This document shows positions 11,101-24,400 of a stretch of 64,000 bases of DNA, piece by piece. Origin of the DNA: Euglena gracilis (lineage: Eukaryota > Euglenida > Euglenophyceae > Euglenales); the NCBI GenBank assembly GCA_039621445.1, contig CP154957.1, positions 40,022,654 through 40,086,653 of the forward strand, written 5' to 3'. The first letter of the stretch is position 1, and the number at the start of each line of letters is the position of its first letter. Position numbers and translations under genes: made by a program. The notes under the pieces are model-generated. The model was given only the letters and a program-made list of their open reading frames with translations, did not search any database and was not told where the DNA came from.

Positions 11101-14100
11101 CCGCCGTGCGTCCGCCCCCGGCTCCACCTCGTGGTGGAGCGGGTGGTGGAACTGGGCGGCCGGACGGAGCTGCTGGACTTCGACGACATGCTCCGGCCGG
11201 AGAACCACCGCATGCTGCACCTGCCCACGGCGGCGATGAGTGGGCGGGGGAGGAGATGATTGTGGGGCGTGGCACACCGCTGAACCCTCGACTCCGTACC
11301 TCCCAAAAACGTTCAAGGGGGTTCATGTGCCTCCTTCTGCGCACATGGTTGCAAAGTTGAATTCTTGCATTTCAAAGGAGGGGAATAGGGGGGGGGAGAA
11401 CAGGCACGCTTTTGAGCTTTCGCATTCGAAAAAGAGCTGAAGGCGACACCCATGTGAGACAATTCTGGACGCCTGTCCCTCTGGGCGGAAAGGGTGGGTT
11501 CCTTCTCGACGTTTCGCGCTGTGCTACCACTGCTGCGTAACTACGGGCTGGCGTTCGACACCCGGGCCGCGGTGCGGAAGACGGTGGCGGAGGGCAACGT
11601 GGCGGTGATGAAGAGCCTGTTCGAGGCGCGGGTGGACGTGGGCTTCCAACGCGAGGACTACCCCCTGGCGGACTGCATTGCTCGCGGGCACCAGGAGTTG
11701 GCCCAGGTGCTTCCCCTCATCCACCAATCGCAACAACGCACGTGTGGTGCACATTGGGATTATTTTCAATGAGTTGTGGTATGGATAGGGCTTAATTCCC
11801 CTCCATCCATCTTGGTGGTACCCGAGAATCCCATTTTTGTGCAGAATGTTTAAACCTGTCAAGTTGCTTTCAACGATTGGGACCAAGTTGGTAGGTTGGT
11901 GTCTCAGGGGACCATCCCCACTGGGGGGGGGAGTTACTGTATACTGTGGGGTCACCGTAAACTCCAGCTCGAACGTTCGAGCTCGAGCCTCCTCGAGCGT
12001 TTTTAAGCCCCCCCCCCCCCAAAGGGGGGCTTAAACATTCGAGGCAGGCCCTGCTCAAATGTCGTTCGAGCACGTTCGAGGAGGCTCTAGAGCCTCCTGC
12101 CACGTACATGCATGAGGGAGTTTTGGGGCCGTACGAACAGCTGCGGACAAAAAGGCATTGGCAACAAAGGGGATTTTCTCAAACAGGGAAATGTTGCATA
12201 TGAGGGATTCTGTTCGTTTATGTCCCTCCAAACAGTTGCGCACAACAGGGCATCGGAAACAAAAGGGAGTTGAAATAGTTGAAAATATATGTTGTTTTCT
12301 TTCAATCTCATGGTTGAACATTTGTTCCAGCCTCCTTGGATGTTGTTCGCGCACGTTCGAGGAGGCTTGAGAGACTCCTCCTACCATAACCCTGCCGATC
12401 CCCACTAGTCTAAAACAACCAATACTTTAAATAAGCAGGACACACACACGCGCACGCGAATGGGTTGGCAAAATGCAATTCGACATACAATTTTTACAAA
12501 TTTCGTTCTTTGGCACGTTCACCTAAAACGTTTTCCAGTTGTTTGCAATCTTTTTCTGAGCATGCACGCTTGTGAGCGCGCTTTGATGCCTCTTTGTGTG
12601 GGTGGGTGTGTGCGTGGGTGTGGGTGTGTGGTTATGACGTGTGTGGTTTGCTGCGGTATGGACAGATTATTGTTATTAATTAGCATTCAGTTTACTTTTG
12701 TGTCCACCGTGCCATAGGTGATGATCGACCGGATGGAGCGGGTGGGGCTGCCGCCCCTCCACGAGCCGGACATCGCGTTCCACTGCCTGCAAGGCCTGCT
12801 GGAGCTGCCGGAGGACGAGGCCCTCTCCCCCTTCGTGCTGGACATGGCCAGGCTGCATTTCAGGGGCAGCCCCATTTTTGTTAAGCCACCACCCCCTGGA
12901 CCCATTTTGATTGGCAAGGGGTTGTTAGGTTACAGCGGACCTGCCAAATGCAGAAATAGTCCGTAGGGGGGGGGGCGGTGGTGGTAATGGAGTAATTTCT
13001 CCCCAGAAGAGTGTATCGTCTGTCATCATATGACCTTGTATCGTCCAGGGAATTTGTGCATTTGAACCGAACTGTCACGTGAGCAGTTGTCCCTCTACTC
13101 CAAGTGGCTGAGGTTTCGGGGGGGGGGGTGCTGGTTGGGCTGGTTCCTGCCAACCCTGCCAAAGATTCCGGGGATCAGCACGTGGTGCATTGCCAAATTC
13201 GAGCCTGCAGGAGGCCAGCCGGTTTGCGGGTATCATCTACGGGGAATACCCGGTCGCCGTGGACTCCGTGGCCCGAATCGTCCGTGTTTGTCCTGCCCGG
13301 TCGTGTGACGGAACTCCCATCCCCCCTTCCAAGAGATGGTGCCACCCAATGAAGCGGCCCTGAGTGGCACGTCTGCAGTTTTCCAATCTATTGGAGTATT
13401 TGCCTGACGTGCAAGCTGTCAGGAGGGTAACAATAAGGCTGCGGCAGCCTTTTTCGATTTTGCCGCCCACTTATTTCCCGCTGTCCCGTGTCGGTGCAGC
13501 GATGCTGCCATGCTCCGGAGTTGGCCGACAATCCCCCGGCCGGCCCCGACCACCCACTGCTGCCCCACCTGCTGCACATTGTGGACGTGAAGCGCCGGCC
13601 GGGCGACTTCTTCACCTTCTTCCTGCGCTACGACCCCACCAGCCCGCTCACCGCCAACTGCCTGCGGGCGTACCTCCGCCTCATCGCCGCCCGGCACCCC
13701 AACGTGGAGCTGTCCAAGCAGCAGCTGCTCCGGCAAATCATTCTCCGGGGCGACGAGGTGTGGCGCTGGCGTCCCACTGCCCGCCTGTGTTGCAGAAAGC
13801 ACGGATCACGTTACCTCTGGATGGAGTTCTAACTACTGAGACCACTACACCTTGACATGGGACCAAATATTTTGGAACACTGAAACCAATTCGCAGCAGC
13901 TGTTGTTTCGCGGCAAGTTGTTTCTGCTCGTGGGCGCAATCCTAACCCCCTGGACAAGTCCATTTCACCTCCCATCGTCCATTCAACAAACGTTTGAGTT
14001 CACGCTGGGGAACTCTTTGTCCCCCCCCCCCCACTCCCAACCTTCCCCCCCACCCCGACATACAGGCCGTCGCCCTGACACGCATCGTGCTGGAGGACGG

Positions 14101-17007
14101 CGTGACCCCCAACTACCGCCTCGAGCTGCCCCAGCCCGACGCCCAGCGCTGGGCCGGCCTCCCAAGGCTCCCGGAGCACCGGTGGGGGACGCCGGGGGGC
14201 AGCCCCAGCCGGCCCAGCGCTGGCGCCGGGGCCCCCCCGCTGGAGCGGACGGCCCTCATGCAGTGCCTGGAGCGGCCGGGCCACCTCGCATCGCTGCGGG
14301 CCATCCTGCAGCAGCCGACGGTGGACGTCAACCTCGGCAACGAGCGCGGCCTGAACGCCCTGGCTCAGGTCTCCCGCCCCCCTTCAGTGGCTGTTCAATT
14401 TGTTGGGGGGTGTGGAGTCAACCCACACCACACACCCAAGCACCTCTGATGATGCTGGGTGATGCAGGGCGATGCTGGGGGATGCTGGTTTTGGGGGGGT
14501 CTGATCTGTGGGGTTCTGATGCTGGGTGATGCTGGGCGATGCTTGGCATTTTTTTTGGTATATTTTGGAGAACTACACCCATTTTTAGGATAAATCAGCA
14601 ATCATTTCCCACAAATCTCTTGTAATACAACCATGTTTGCCATTTTGGAGTGATTTTTGCTTATTTGGGGCCATTCTGTGATGATTTGGGCAAATTTTGG
14701 GCTAATTTGGGTCATTTATGGCATTTTTGGCTGTTATATGCTATTTTGGTGGTTTTGGGTCATTTTTCACAGTTTTTTGTGGGTATTGTTGAAAAATGCA
14801 AAACCGGCTGTTTGGGAGGCTTCGCTGGAATCGGGGAGTTACGCTGCAGGCAGGCAGCAGTGAGGTGTGGCAAAATGACCACAAAAGCCCAACAATGACA
14901 ACAAAAAGCCTCAAAAAGCAACCAAAATGACCTATAATGCCTTGAAATAATTTTTTTGGGGGGGCGAAGCATCATATGAAATACATGGCAGAAAAATTTT
15001 TCGGCCATTTTTTTGTGGGTCCCCCGGGGCCCCTTCCCCCCCCCCCCCCCAGGGGTTTCATATGTGGGGACGGGGTCGACCCCGCTGGATGCCTGTCTCC
15101 CCTCGCAGACGGTGGTGGACATCCTCAACGCCCCGCTGGCCTACATCGCCCTCCAGGAGCGGTACGGCCAGATGGTCCACGCCCTCCTCCTCGCCGGCAT
15201 CGACCCTCACGCCGAGACCAGGCCGCCTGGCCCCCCTCGTCCCACCCCCTCCGTGAGGGCCAGGCTGGAGACAGACGTCCTCATCGGGGGGCGCCAAACG
15301 TTCGCCGGGGCCCGGGGGCCTGCCCTGCCCCCCGCCTTCTACACCCCCCTCTTCGCCTACCTGGCCCGCCTGGAGTTCGCCCACCTCTGCATCCCGTTGC
15401 TGCCGTGTACGCCCGCCCCGGACCCGGCCGGGGTTACCCCCCCCCCCCCTGCGGGTCTTTCTCCGGACGTGACGCGGTCGAACGCTCGAACGGTGGGTGT
15501 GGCTGCAACCTGCACGATGGGGTGGGATTGTCCGCCGATCGTGGCCGCCGGCCCCGCGTGACTGACTGCAGCGTCATCCTCCACACGTCGGAGAACCTTC
15601 TCGCGGAAATGGTGAACATCTGCCTGGACCGGGTGCAGGACGGCCTAATGGGCATTGATGGGGTCCTCAGCCAGACCCCTGCCTGGGTTGTGCCGGGCTG
15701 TGCCTGAGAGGTTTGCAGTTGGAGTTCCATTCACATGTCTGAGCCACGAGCATCATAGTTATTCACTCTGAACAACACCAATGCGGTGCCCTGTTTTAAT
15801 GCATAGTCCCCTGGGGGCCCGGCACTGCTTTTGGTTGAGGCGCTGAGTCCAGTGCAGGTTTTCAGGATTCGGGGGGGGGGAGAGTTCTGGAGCATCATTG
15901 CAGCCTACCCAACCCAGGGTGAACCATTCTTGGGCCCTCCACGGGGAATGTGAGTGCCCTCGGTGTGGGGAACAGCCAAGCCACATTTCCAATCCTACTG
16001 AGTTCTTTTGAACACCGAAAATTGCCAAAAAAAAAAGTCAAAAACAAACAGCCAAAAATAAAGATAAACTGCAAATTTTGACTTCTTTTAATCTTTGGGG
16101 AGGGACCGCTCTGCCCTTCCTGTCCTGGGGCCTGCCACAGACATCCGCTTCGCGGTGCCCACCCCGCGGGACCAGTACGAGCTGTGGAGGTCGCTGCTGC
16201 CGCTACCACTGCCTGCCGTGCTGGCCATCCTGTCGTTCGGCTCCGCCGCGGACCTCCTGAATTGGGGCCGGGCAGGGCTGGCCAAGGTCATTGCGGGCCT
16301 TCAGATGGTTCCATGGGGTCGTGAGTCTGTGCCTGCGGGCTACTCAGACCAAAACAATTCAACAGCATCACGGATTTGGACAGGACCACCTGCTTGTAAA
16401 TCATCCTGCTTGGACCGGGGGAAGGGCGTCTTGCTCCTGAAAGGCGCAACAATCAACACGGGCCCTCTTGAACGTTTTCATGCCCCCCTCCCCCTGGAAA
16501 TTCGCTCACCAAGGCTCCACAGCCTCCCACACAAGGCTCCACCCGACCCCCCCCCCCAGCCGGCCTCACCCCCCTCCCCCAGCCCTGGCGGCAGGTCAAC
16601 GTGCGGTGGTACTTCCTCAGCCTGCGCCGCGAGCCGTGGCAGGCGCTCTGTGCCGCTGAGGGCGTTGCCGCCCCACCACCAGCCCGCCCCTGGTCCCCCT
16701 CCCCGACCCGTCCCATCGTAGGCAAGCCCCCCGTCCCGACCGAACTATGTTGTGGGCAGACCCACCACCCCCGACACCCCCCGTCTGCCATCGGCGGGCC
16801 ACCGGCCGCCCGGGGGCCGGCTGCCGCCCTCTGGGGCCCCTCGCCAGCGCCAAGCTGCGGTACGCGGCCGGGCGTTGCGGCCGTCCGCCGCACCTCTACT
16901 TCACGGACCCCGACGGCCAGCAGGTCTGCGCCCACACCGGGGAGGTGCGGCCCCCACTGCTGCCCCCGGACGCCGAGCCGCCGGACCCTCTGCTGGACGG
17001 GCTGTAA
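8111..17007 (+). CDS. Dynein-D6-like / ankyrin-repeat protein
   Basis: Start ATG 8111 (or 8153), stop TAA 17005-17007. Exons (approximate): 8111-8343, 8975-9106, 9525-9629, 9706-9868, 10175-10285, 11140-11237, 11525-11706, 12718-12866, 13500-13757, 14066-14368, 15109-15470, 15572-15650, 16141-16265, 16588-16690, 16850-17007. The first four exons join in frame by the nonconventional rule. They give a segment resembling the dynein heavy-chain D6/AAA6 region: 'TFILYNPSQ', 'GPDVALVKLADA', 'GTWILFFNDHDFL', 'EFRVWLLTT'. From about 10175 the product has ankyrin-like helical pairs, for example 'NEETALALLEGRTDF', 'VDVNLGNERGLNALAQ' and 'ALLLAGIDPHAE'. Clear GT-AG introns include 9869-10174, 13758-14065 and 14369-15108. 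Joins after 15470 are uncertain. No P-loop or microtubule-binding stalk is seen, so this is not a motor. Ankyrin content is more secure than the D6 match. Confidence 0.6.
8344..8974 (+). other. Nonconventional intron (ankyrin gene)
   Basis: CAGCCATCGC at the 5' end (8347) pairs with GTGGTGGCTG at the 3' end (to 8969). Removing three bases before CAG and five after CTG joins GTG-GA to A-GCC-CAT in phase, giving 'LPDVEAHAKQ'. It contains the (GGGT)n tract at 8425-8485. Confidence 0.65.
8425..8485. repeat. (CT)n/(TG)n/(GGGT)n microsatellite
   Basis: A short CT run passes into TG and then into about seven GGGT units, inside an intron. Confidence 0.95.
9107..9524 (+). other. Nonconventional intron with imperfect 8-bp duplication
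   Basis: CACGACCA (9102-9109) and CACGACTT (9520-9527) flank the insert and lie in the same frame. Removing three bases at the left and five at the right joins 'FFNDHD' to 'FLREVAHE'. Ends are GGGTGC and GCTCC, a weaker inverted repeat than in other cases, and not CAG/CTG. Confidence 0.55.
9630..9705 (+). other. Short nonconventional intron (76 nt)
   Basis: The ends CAGCCACCCA (9633) and TGGGTGCCTG (to 9700) are inverted repeats with one mismatch. CTGCCGGC and CGGCCGGC flank them. Excision by the 3+5 rule gives CTG-CCG-GCT-CTC in frame ('LESLPALIIQ'). There is no GT-AG alternative at this join. Confidence 0.75.
11960..12385. repeat. Dispersed 'CGAGGAGGCT' repeat, copy 1
   Basis: The ends carry several inverted copies of 'GTTCGAGGAGGCT' and 'GAGCCTCCTCGA'. 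The middle has 'CACGTACATGCATG' and 'AACAGTTGCG...GGGCATCGG'. A related block with the same order of motifs lies at about 34575-35085. It is non-coding and lies within an intron of the ankyrin gene. Confidence 0.6.
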
Positions 17008-18271
17008 CCCCGGGCCGTCATGTTTTGTATGCTGTCCATGCCATATGTTACCTTGCTTCATGTCTGTGTCCCCTCCCTCGGCCAGCGTATCCCTATTTGT
17101 CTCCGATGTGCCATGGCACTGACTCTGCAAGCAACGGCCCATTATGTCTCTGGCTCCTTATTGTGTATTGGAGGATCCTGGGATGTAACAGCTCAGACAT
17201 CCAAGTCAGGCTGGAGACTCGGCTTGCCAGCCCAGCAATGGCAAAAGGGCAATGTTGGCAATTATTGCATTAGGTTCCTGCTGCTGTGTTTTCGTCGTCC
17301 CACTGCCAACTACTGTAGTCACCAGGATGCAAGGTGCCATGTCACTGGATGCCTTTGGAATGATCTTTTTGATCTTGACCACTGGTACATTCCTCCTGCA
17401 TTTTTTTCCCCCTGAATGAATGTCGAGTCAAATTAAAGTCATTTGCCTGAGAAGAATTCGTTCTTTTGGGGTTGCCAATTTATTGGAGCAATCTTCTTGC
17501 CCTTACCTGTGTCACGTTACTGGGCCAGTTGCAAATGCAAGGTCCTCACCACATTATTATTTTGCTCAAGTTGCTTTGGCAATCAAACCTGTTTGCACAT
17601 CTCTGGAAGGATTGGGGGTAACGCGCAACAAGTTTTAACTGCCCAAATTAGAACCCCCCCCCCCTTCCCCAAGCATCCAAATAGAACCCCCCCATTAGGG
17701 CCAACAATCCGAAGAATAGCCCCCCGCCCCCCCCCCCCCGTTACAACACAGGTTCCAGCCTGCAAAGTGTTCCTGAATAGAACCGCCCCCCCCCCAAGGT
17801 TTTCTGCAAGGCGACCAAATAGTCGCCAGAGATATTTCCTATTGGGGGTTAAGGCAGATGTATAGACAAAAGCAATACATGTGGTATTTCTTATGCACGG
17901 AACTCATCGCTTGTGGACACATGGTAAACCTCGGTGTGCAAATCTCGATAATGCCTGTGAGTTGTTGGCATGTTTAAGAATACTTTTAGTGTTAAACACT
18001 CACGCAGTTTACTGATTTAACAGGAGGATGCATCTCTTCTACGTGCTTGATTTGTGCAGACCACGGGTTCCTTTCGGAGGTCTACTTTGGGGAACAGGGC
18101 AAAACGCGCTGTCCGACTTGCACGCATTGTGTGGCAGCCAAGTGAAGCGATGATGGCACACATATAGAGTGGCTAGAAACACACATCCTTTCCTCCTCCT
18201 CCTCAGGTTCCCACGACCTGCCACCCAGTGTTTAACGCTCTCCCCGTCTCTCGCCCACCGCCCCCCATCTC
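17008..18271. other. Spacer between ankyrin gene and PDS5
   Basis: About 1.26 kb without a supported gene. It holds presumed 3' UTR, then C-runs spaced by 'AATAGAACC' (17650-17800). A pyrimidine tract ending in CAG (18189-18206) just before the PDS5 start could be a 5'-UTR splice or trans-splice acceptor. Confidence 0.4.
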
Positions 18272-21200
18272 ATGCCCGGGCCCAAGTCCCCGGCCAAGTC
18301 CGCTCCTCCCACGGGCGTCCTGCACGATGCGGATCAGATATTTTTTGAAGGGTGCTGACTCGAGTTGGGGTGTATGGGGAAAAGGAGGTGGGCTGCCCCC
18401 CCCCCCTGAAACTAGAGAGGAGGTTTAGACAATCCCCCCCCCCTGCCAGAGGGGGTCCGGACCGACCCGGGGGGGGGTGCCCAGGACCCACACAACATGT
18501 CAAATATTTATTTTTTGGCATTTTTGACAAATTCTTCTGAAACTGCCCAAATTGGCAATTTCGGCCGATTTTGAGAGGCAATTTTGCTTGGTCACCCGGA
18601 ATGTGCCGTTGCCCTGGAGGGGGGTTCCCCCCCCCCTCCTGGACCGGAGGTGGGGGGTCTGACCCCCCACATGTCGAACACTGGTTGGGGAAGGGGTACC
18701 AGCCCGACCCCCTGAGGGGTTGGGAGTCCTCAGGGGATTTCTCAATTTTCGCTGCGAAGCGCCCCAAAAGTTGGTCCCTCCTCAACTCCTCCTCCCGGGG
18801 TGGGTGGCTGCCAACTGCCCCCCCCCCCCCCGGGTCTTAAAAAAATTCTGCTGCGGACTACTTCGCCAAGAAGCGGTACACAGGGCCGAAGGACCTGCTG
18901 GGCCGACTGGAGGAGCTGCACCTCACCTTCCGCAAGCTGCCCCAGCCCGAGGAGGGCCGCCCCATGCCCAGCGCTGCCCGTTGTGGTGGGTGCGGCTTCC
19001 CCCCCCCCCCCCCCCCGTGTGCATTATGTGGTGCAGGTGTGTTGCCCGGCGTAAGTTTCTGATGAGACGGCCTACGGTGGGGCTGTCTTGTGCGGGCGGC
19101 TGTGGGGGTTGCATTTGGTCTGTCCAACCTCTCCCGGTATAAAATGTAGCGCTGCCGCTGCCGTTCGACCCGAAGCTGGCCCAGGCGCTGGCCCACGAAC
19201 ACTACCTCACTTGGGGGAGTGGCGCTGCGCCAACCCTGCCCCCCCCCCTCCCCCCAACCCAGATCACCCCCATCCCAAGCACTTACCATGTGCCAGCGAG
19301 AGCTGAAACCCCCCACTCCCCCCTGTGGTTTGCTACCCAGACCATATTGAAATGAAACACCCATGGCACAAACCACTCCGTGAGTACACCCGCCCAACTG
19401 CCTCCACCACCATTGAGGTGCTATGCTGTGTAATAAGGCGCCACGTTTCTGAGAACCTGCCCCCCCCCCACGCCAGCCACCGCCCAGCCCCAACCACAGC
19501 AGCCGGGACGTCCAGCTGATGGTGTCCTGCACAGGGCTGAACAGCAAGCCCAGAAACCCTACCCATGGTGGGTGGGAGAGTCGATCATCCCCCCAACCCC
19601 CACCTCCAACCTGGTGGGGGTGGGGGAGGGTCCGACCCCACCCACCTTCTGGGTCCGGTCGACCACCCCCACCACGGCCTTCCCTGACCAGCCCTGGGCT
19701 TGCATCCTCGCCGACGTGTTCCGCGTCAACGCCCCCGACCACCCCTTCACCGCGGAGCAGCTCCGCAGCATCTTCGACGCGTGGCTGCGGCAGTTCGCGC
19801 TGCTGGCCGACCCGAAGCAGGCGGGCCGGCTGCAGGTAATGTACCTGTTGGAGCGCACCGCCTCCGTGAAGTCGTTCATTGTCCTGCCCAGGGGTCGACC
19901 CATCAGGAGCCCCCCGAAGTATTTTTCACTGTGTGTTTTTTTTTTTACAGAAATTGCCTAACTTTTTTTGGATGCATCGTGTTGGCTCCAAATTTATTAC
20001 TTGTGGCAAACACGGACCAACCCCTCCCCCCCGATTGGAAGACCACCCCACGTCGAAGACCACCCCGGTCATTTTTTTTGCAGAAAGCTGGAGGTTGGAC
20101 GCCCCCCCCCCCCGACAGATAGTGGTCACCCAATGGGGGGGTCTGCGTGGTTTGGTGTGGGGGAGCTGCCCTGCCCCCCAACCGACCCGGCCCTGGAGTG
20201 CGACCGCCAGACGGAGGCGCTGTTCGACCTGTTCCTCAACAAGGTGGCCCCCGCCGGGCTGGACGGGGGGCCCGCCGGGGCGAAGCACATGGAGACGGTG
20301 CTGGCGTCCGTCCTGGACGAGAGCGAGACCATCACCCAGGAGCTGCTCGACCTGCTGCTGAACAACCTGTGCGGCGCCCCCCGCAAGGCGAAGACGCACG
20401 GGTACCTCCTCGCCAAGCCCAGGGTCGAGGGGGTCAAACCCCTGTTGAACAAGGGGACAGGTGCAGCCACGTGCAAATTTTTGCAGACAGCTGTCGTTTT
20501 GTTTGCCAGCAGGCACTTCTTCCTGTCTTTTTTGGCGCTATTTCAATAAATTTCTTCTCTCAGATGGTTTGTGTCGCCTTCCGCTGGATTGGGTTTGAGA
20601 CCGGGGGGCTGTTGGCTGGTGGGGTTTGTTTTCCTCTCATCCATCCTCCTCGGCGCTGCAGGTAACTCTGCTGGAACACACTGGCAGCAAATTACAGGCT
20701 ACGCTGAGCCACGTCATTAACGTGGGTGGCTCAGCAACAACTCCCCTCGTCGCACACGATTCCAACACACGTCTTCTGTGTCACTTGCAACCAACCTTCT
20801 TACGTGCTGCGTTTTGGGAGTTCATTTTGGAAACCAGTCGAACTGGACCGCCCCTCCCCCTTCCCGCTCCGGTGGGAAAGTGGTGCCGCCGCTTCGCCCA
20901 CCCACGCGGCCGAGGCCGCCCTCAACGAGCACTTCGCGGAGGCGCGCAAGTACGACGACCTGCCGGAGTTCGCCAAGCTGCGGCAGGACCACCTGCGCCT
21001 CATCGGCCGCTACCTGGAGATGGTGGAGGAGCTGCCCCTCCTGCACAACCAGCCCCCCCCCCCCCCAACCACGGCGATTCACCAATCCGGGCCACGGTGC
21101 TTTGGCCAACGCCATTTTCAGTTTTGTGTGTGTTTGTGATTTTCCATTTAAACGTCAACATAAATATTCATTTTTAAACCTATGCATTAACGCTATTTGG

Positions 21201-21469
21201 GAGATGTTGCCTTTTTTGATTTTAAGAAGATATTATTATAAAAAGGTGTTGGAAAATTTTTTAAAAGGTTGTTTGCCATATTCTTCAGTCTTTTCTTCAT
21301 TCAATCATTTCAGAGCAGCAACGCTCTCCCCGTCCCTGTCATGCGTGAGGGGAGGCTGCGGCCGAGGTGTTCCTCGGGGCGAAGCTGCGGCCGTTCCTGG
21401 AGGAGGAGACGGAGGACCTGCGGCTGCTGACGGTGGAGGCGGTGTGCAACGTCTTCAAGGCCCGGCCCC
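18272..21469 (+). CDS. PDS5: PDS5 exons 1-8 (N-terminal HEAT region)
   Basis: Exons: 18272-18331, 18856-18965, 19160-19223, 19692-19885, 20174-20416, 20664-about 20731, about 20898-21046, 21364-21469. Six of the nonconventional introns join these exons or exon 9. Each join keeps phase and gives a continuous PDS5-like sequence, for example 'HDADYFAKK', 'GRPMPFDPK', 'FIVLPPTDPALE', 'LLAKTLLEHT' and 'PLLHEVFLGAKL'. The join 19223/19692 reads best as GC-AG, and 20731/20898 is approximate. Confidence 0.75.
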
Positions 21470-24400
21470 AGCCAGGCACCGGTGGCAGTCCCCCTTCTGC
21501 CCCTGTGGTGGTGCGCTTTCAATTTCCAGCGTGGCCACCCAGCATCCTTGCAGGAAACTGCAATGGACCCCAGGATGGTACCTGGTACCTGTGTCAACAT
21601 CAAAGTGTATTATTATTTTCTTCGTTGCTGCCCCACCCGGGAAACTGACCCTGGTATTAGGTGGCCAGTCAGGGTGTCATATCACTGACAATATGACTGG
21701 CCGACTTTAGGGGTCTATCAGACCTGCTGTATGCCTGTTCAATTTTTCTACTTTCTCATCTCCCTTTCAGAACGTTCCTTTCCTGCACGGCTGGTCATTG
21801 GTGCGTTCGAGGACTGATGTCTTTTGATTCCCCCAAGTCAAAGTGCAGCAAAAGGGCAGGACTTCAGGGTTCCGGCCACCAGTTGCCCTGGCACCGGTAC
21901 TGCCGGACGTACCAGCGGGTGCTGGAGGTGTTCCTGGCTCGCTGCCTCGACCGCTCGAAGCGGATCCGGACCATGCCGCCGCTTCGTGACCCCCCCCCCT
22001 CCAGTCGATGGGACGGGTTGTTTTCACTTATTTTGACGTACATCGCTTATTTTTCATGTGGACATGGAGCCCCCGCCGGGCCCGGGGGGGGGGGGGGGGC
22101 GTTTTGAGCCGTGGCCTGGGCCTGGCCCGCATGGTGGCGTGGCTGCAGGACATGCTGGCCGCCGACGAGTGGTTCCGCGGGGCGCACGCGCGGCCCCTCC
22201 TCGCCGCCCTGGAGGACAGGGAGGAGAGCATCCGCCGGCAGGCGATGAGCACCCCCTCCCCTCTTGTGGTTTCAACGCCTCCAAACCACCGTCAGGGGAT
22301 GCTCACTTAGGAGCCACCCGCTTTCTCCAAAGTTATATCTGGTTGCTTTGCAATTTACCAGACCTATCTGGGAAGCCAGTCGGAGCCGGTCGTGACACCC
22401 TCCTCCCCTTCAACCAGTTTCTCAACCTTCGTCACGCACACCTCTTTTTGTTGGTCCAGCGCAAGGGTCAACAGCCTCATTTTTCACCAAACAGTGCTCC
22501 TGAAATGGGTTGGACCTCGTATGTGCTTCGACTGGTTACCGGAAGCGAAATACCCATTGGGGCACGACTTATTACCAGGATACCCCTCGGGATGGAAGGA
22601 GGAAGGCCCCCTAAAAAAGCAAAGGGTACTGCGCAGACCTCTGTTTTGTGTGTATCGGCAAAAGAAAACTTGTGTATCGGTGTGTATCGGCAATTTTTTT
22701 ACGAAAAGTTGTATTTTTGTCCATGGTTTCAAGACCTTCTCGCAAGAACTCCCGTTCTGGGCCGTTTTGCGACGGCTTTTTGAAATGAAGAATTTGACAC
22801 CAAAGAGATTTTCCCATTTCTCAGCATTGATGATATGGCTCGGATGGGAATCCCCCCTGGCGTGAGGCAGTAAGTGGAAGGCGCCAAGAAGCAAATCAGT
22901 GCAGCTACAAACAGCACACCTTGACAGATTCTGTTTGTCATGTGTTGAATGTCTCAAAAAAAGAAAAAAAGAACAAAATAATAAAAATTCAAAAAGGAGA
23001 GCTGGGGTATGGACATGCGCAGATGTATCCAGGGCTCTGCATTTGCCATGTGAGGGCTCCCCCAACCATAGCAGTAGGGTGAGATTCCCTACCACGCTTT
23101 ACCGGTTGAGCCGGGGCCAATGTCTACATAGCTCTGTGGCAATTGGTATCAAAAGATCAACCCGTGTTTTCTCCCATTTTTGTAAAAATTTTGTGTGTCG
23201 TTGTGTATCGGCAAAAAAAATTGTGTATCGGTGTGTATTGGCAAAATTGTGTGTATCGGTGTGTATCGGCGAAAATTTTTTGTGTATCAGTGTGTATCGT
23301 TGATACACATTAAACAGAGGTCTGGTCCTGCGGGGGAGAGGTCAGACGGGGGGGGGGGGTGGCGCCAACCGCCATCGTGGAGGTTGCCCGCCGCCAGCCG
23401 GAGAGCACGCCTCGCTCCCTGCCCGCCCCTCCGGCCTCGTCCCCATTCCTTCATCCGCTCGTCCTCCGCCGGCGAACGCTGCCGCTTCTGTCCACCCTGC
23501 TGTGTTTGCTGTTTTTTGTCTTGGATAGCATTCATATCAGTCGAACCCAGGGTTCGATATAAGGAGGGCGTACATGGTTTAGGTGGGGGGTGTCCCCCCC
23601 CCCCCCCCCCCCCCCTCCTGCCCCGCAGGGGGGGTCCGTACCCCCCCCCCCCACCTGCAAGGGGGGTCCGGACCGACCCTGGGGGGGGGGTACCCGGGAC
23701 CCCCCCAAAAAGGGCCAATTTTTTCCTCCGGCGCTTCGCGCCGAATTTTTTTTGCATTTTTGGCCAATTTTTGCCCAAAAAGTGCCCAAAATGGCACTTT
23801 TGGTCGATTTGGGGGGTCAAAAATTTCCGGCCCGGCGCTTCACGGATGGCTGAAACAGAGCCTTTCTTTGTTGGTGATTTTGAGTCCATTCTCCAGGGGA
23901 ACAAAGCCTGGGACGGATTAGCCCAGAAGCATTGGGGTGGCATGCCCCCAACACAGGATTGGTGTCGGCCTGGATTTAAACCCCCATCACACCGACGGGG
24001 TGCTATGCCACTTTCACATTTCTTGAAATCCCGGGGGGGTCTCAATGCGGGGAGGGGTGAATTTCCCTTGCCCTGCCCTCCACCCGGCTGCCGGCCCCGC
24101 CTCTGGCCGAGGGGTGTGTGGCTGATCCGCGGGCTGGAGCAGCGCTGCCGGCAGGACAAGAAGGTGCTCGTCCGGAAGCATTGCCTGCAGAAGCTGTGCC
24201 AGCTGTACAGTGACCTCGCCCCCCGCTGGCTGGGCCACACACATACAATCATTTAGTCACTGCCCCCCCCCCCCCAATGAATGGTTTTTTTTCCAGAGTG
24301 ACTGACTGGTTTTCGGCCCGGACCTCCTGCCCCCCTGGGGGGGGGGTCGGCAAAAAGCCACTAAAGTGACCCAGCACCAAAGGTGCTAAATTTTTTTGGC

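Noticed and set aside
19836-19841. GTAATG as a splice donor in PDS5
   Set aside because: Reading through gives 'VMYLLERTASVKSF', which aligns with PDS5 without a gap, so no intron is needed.
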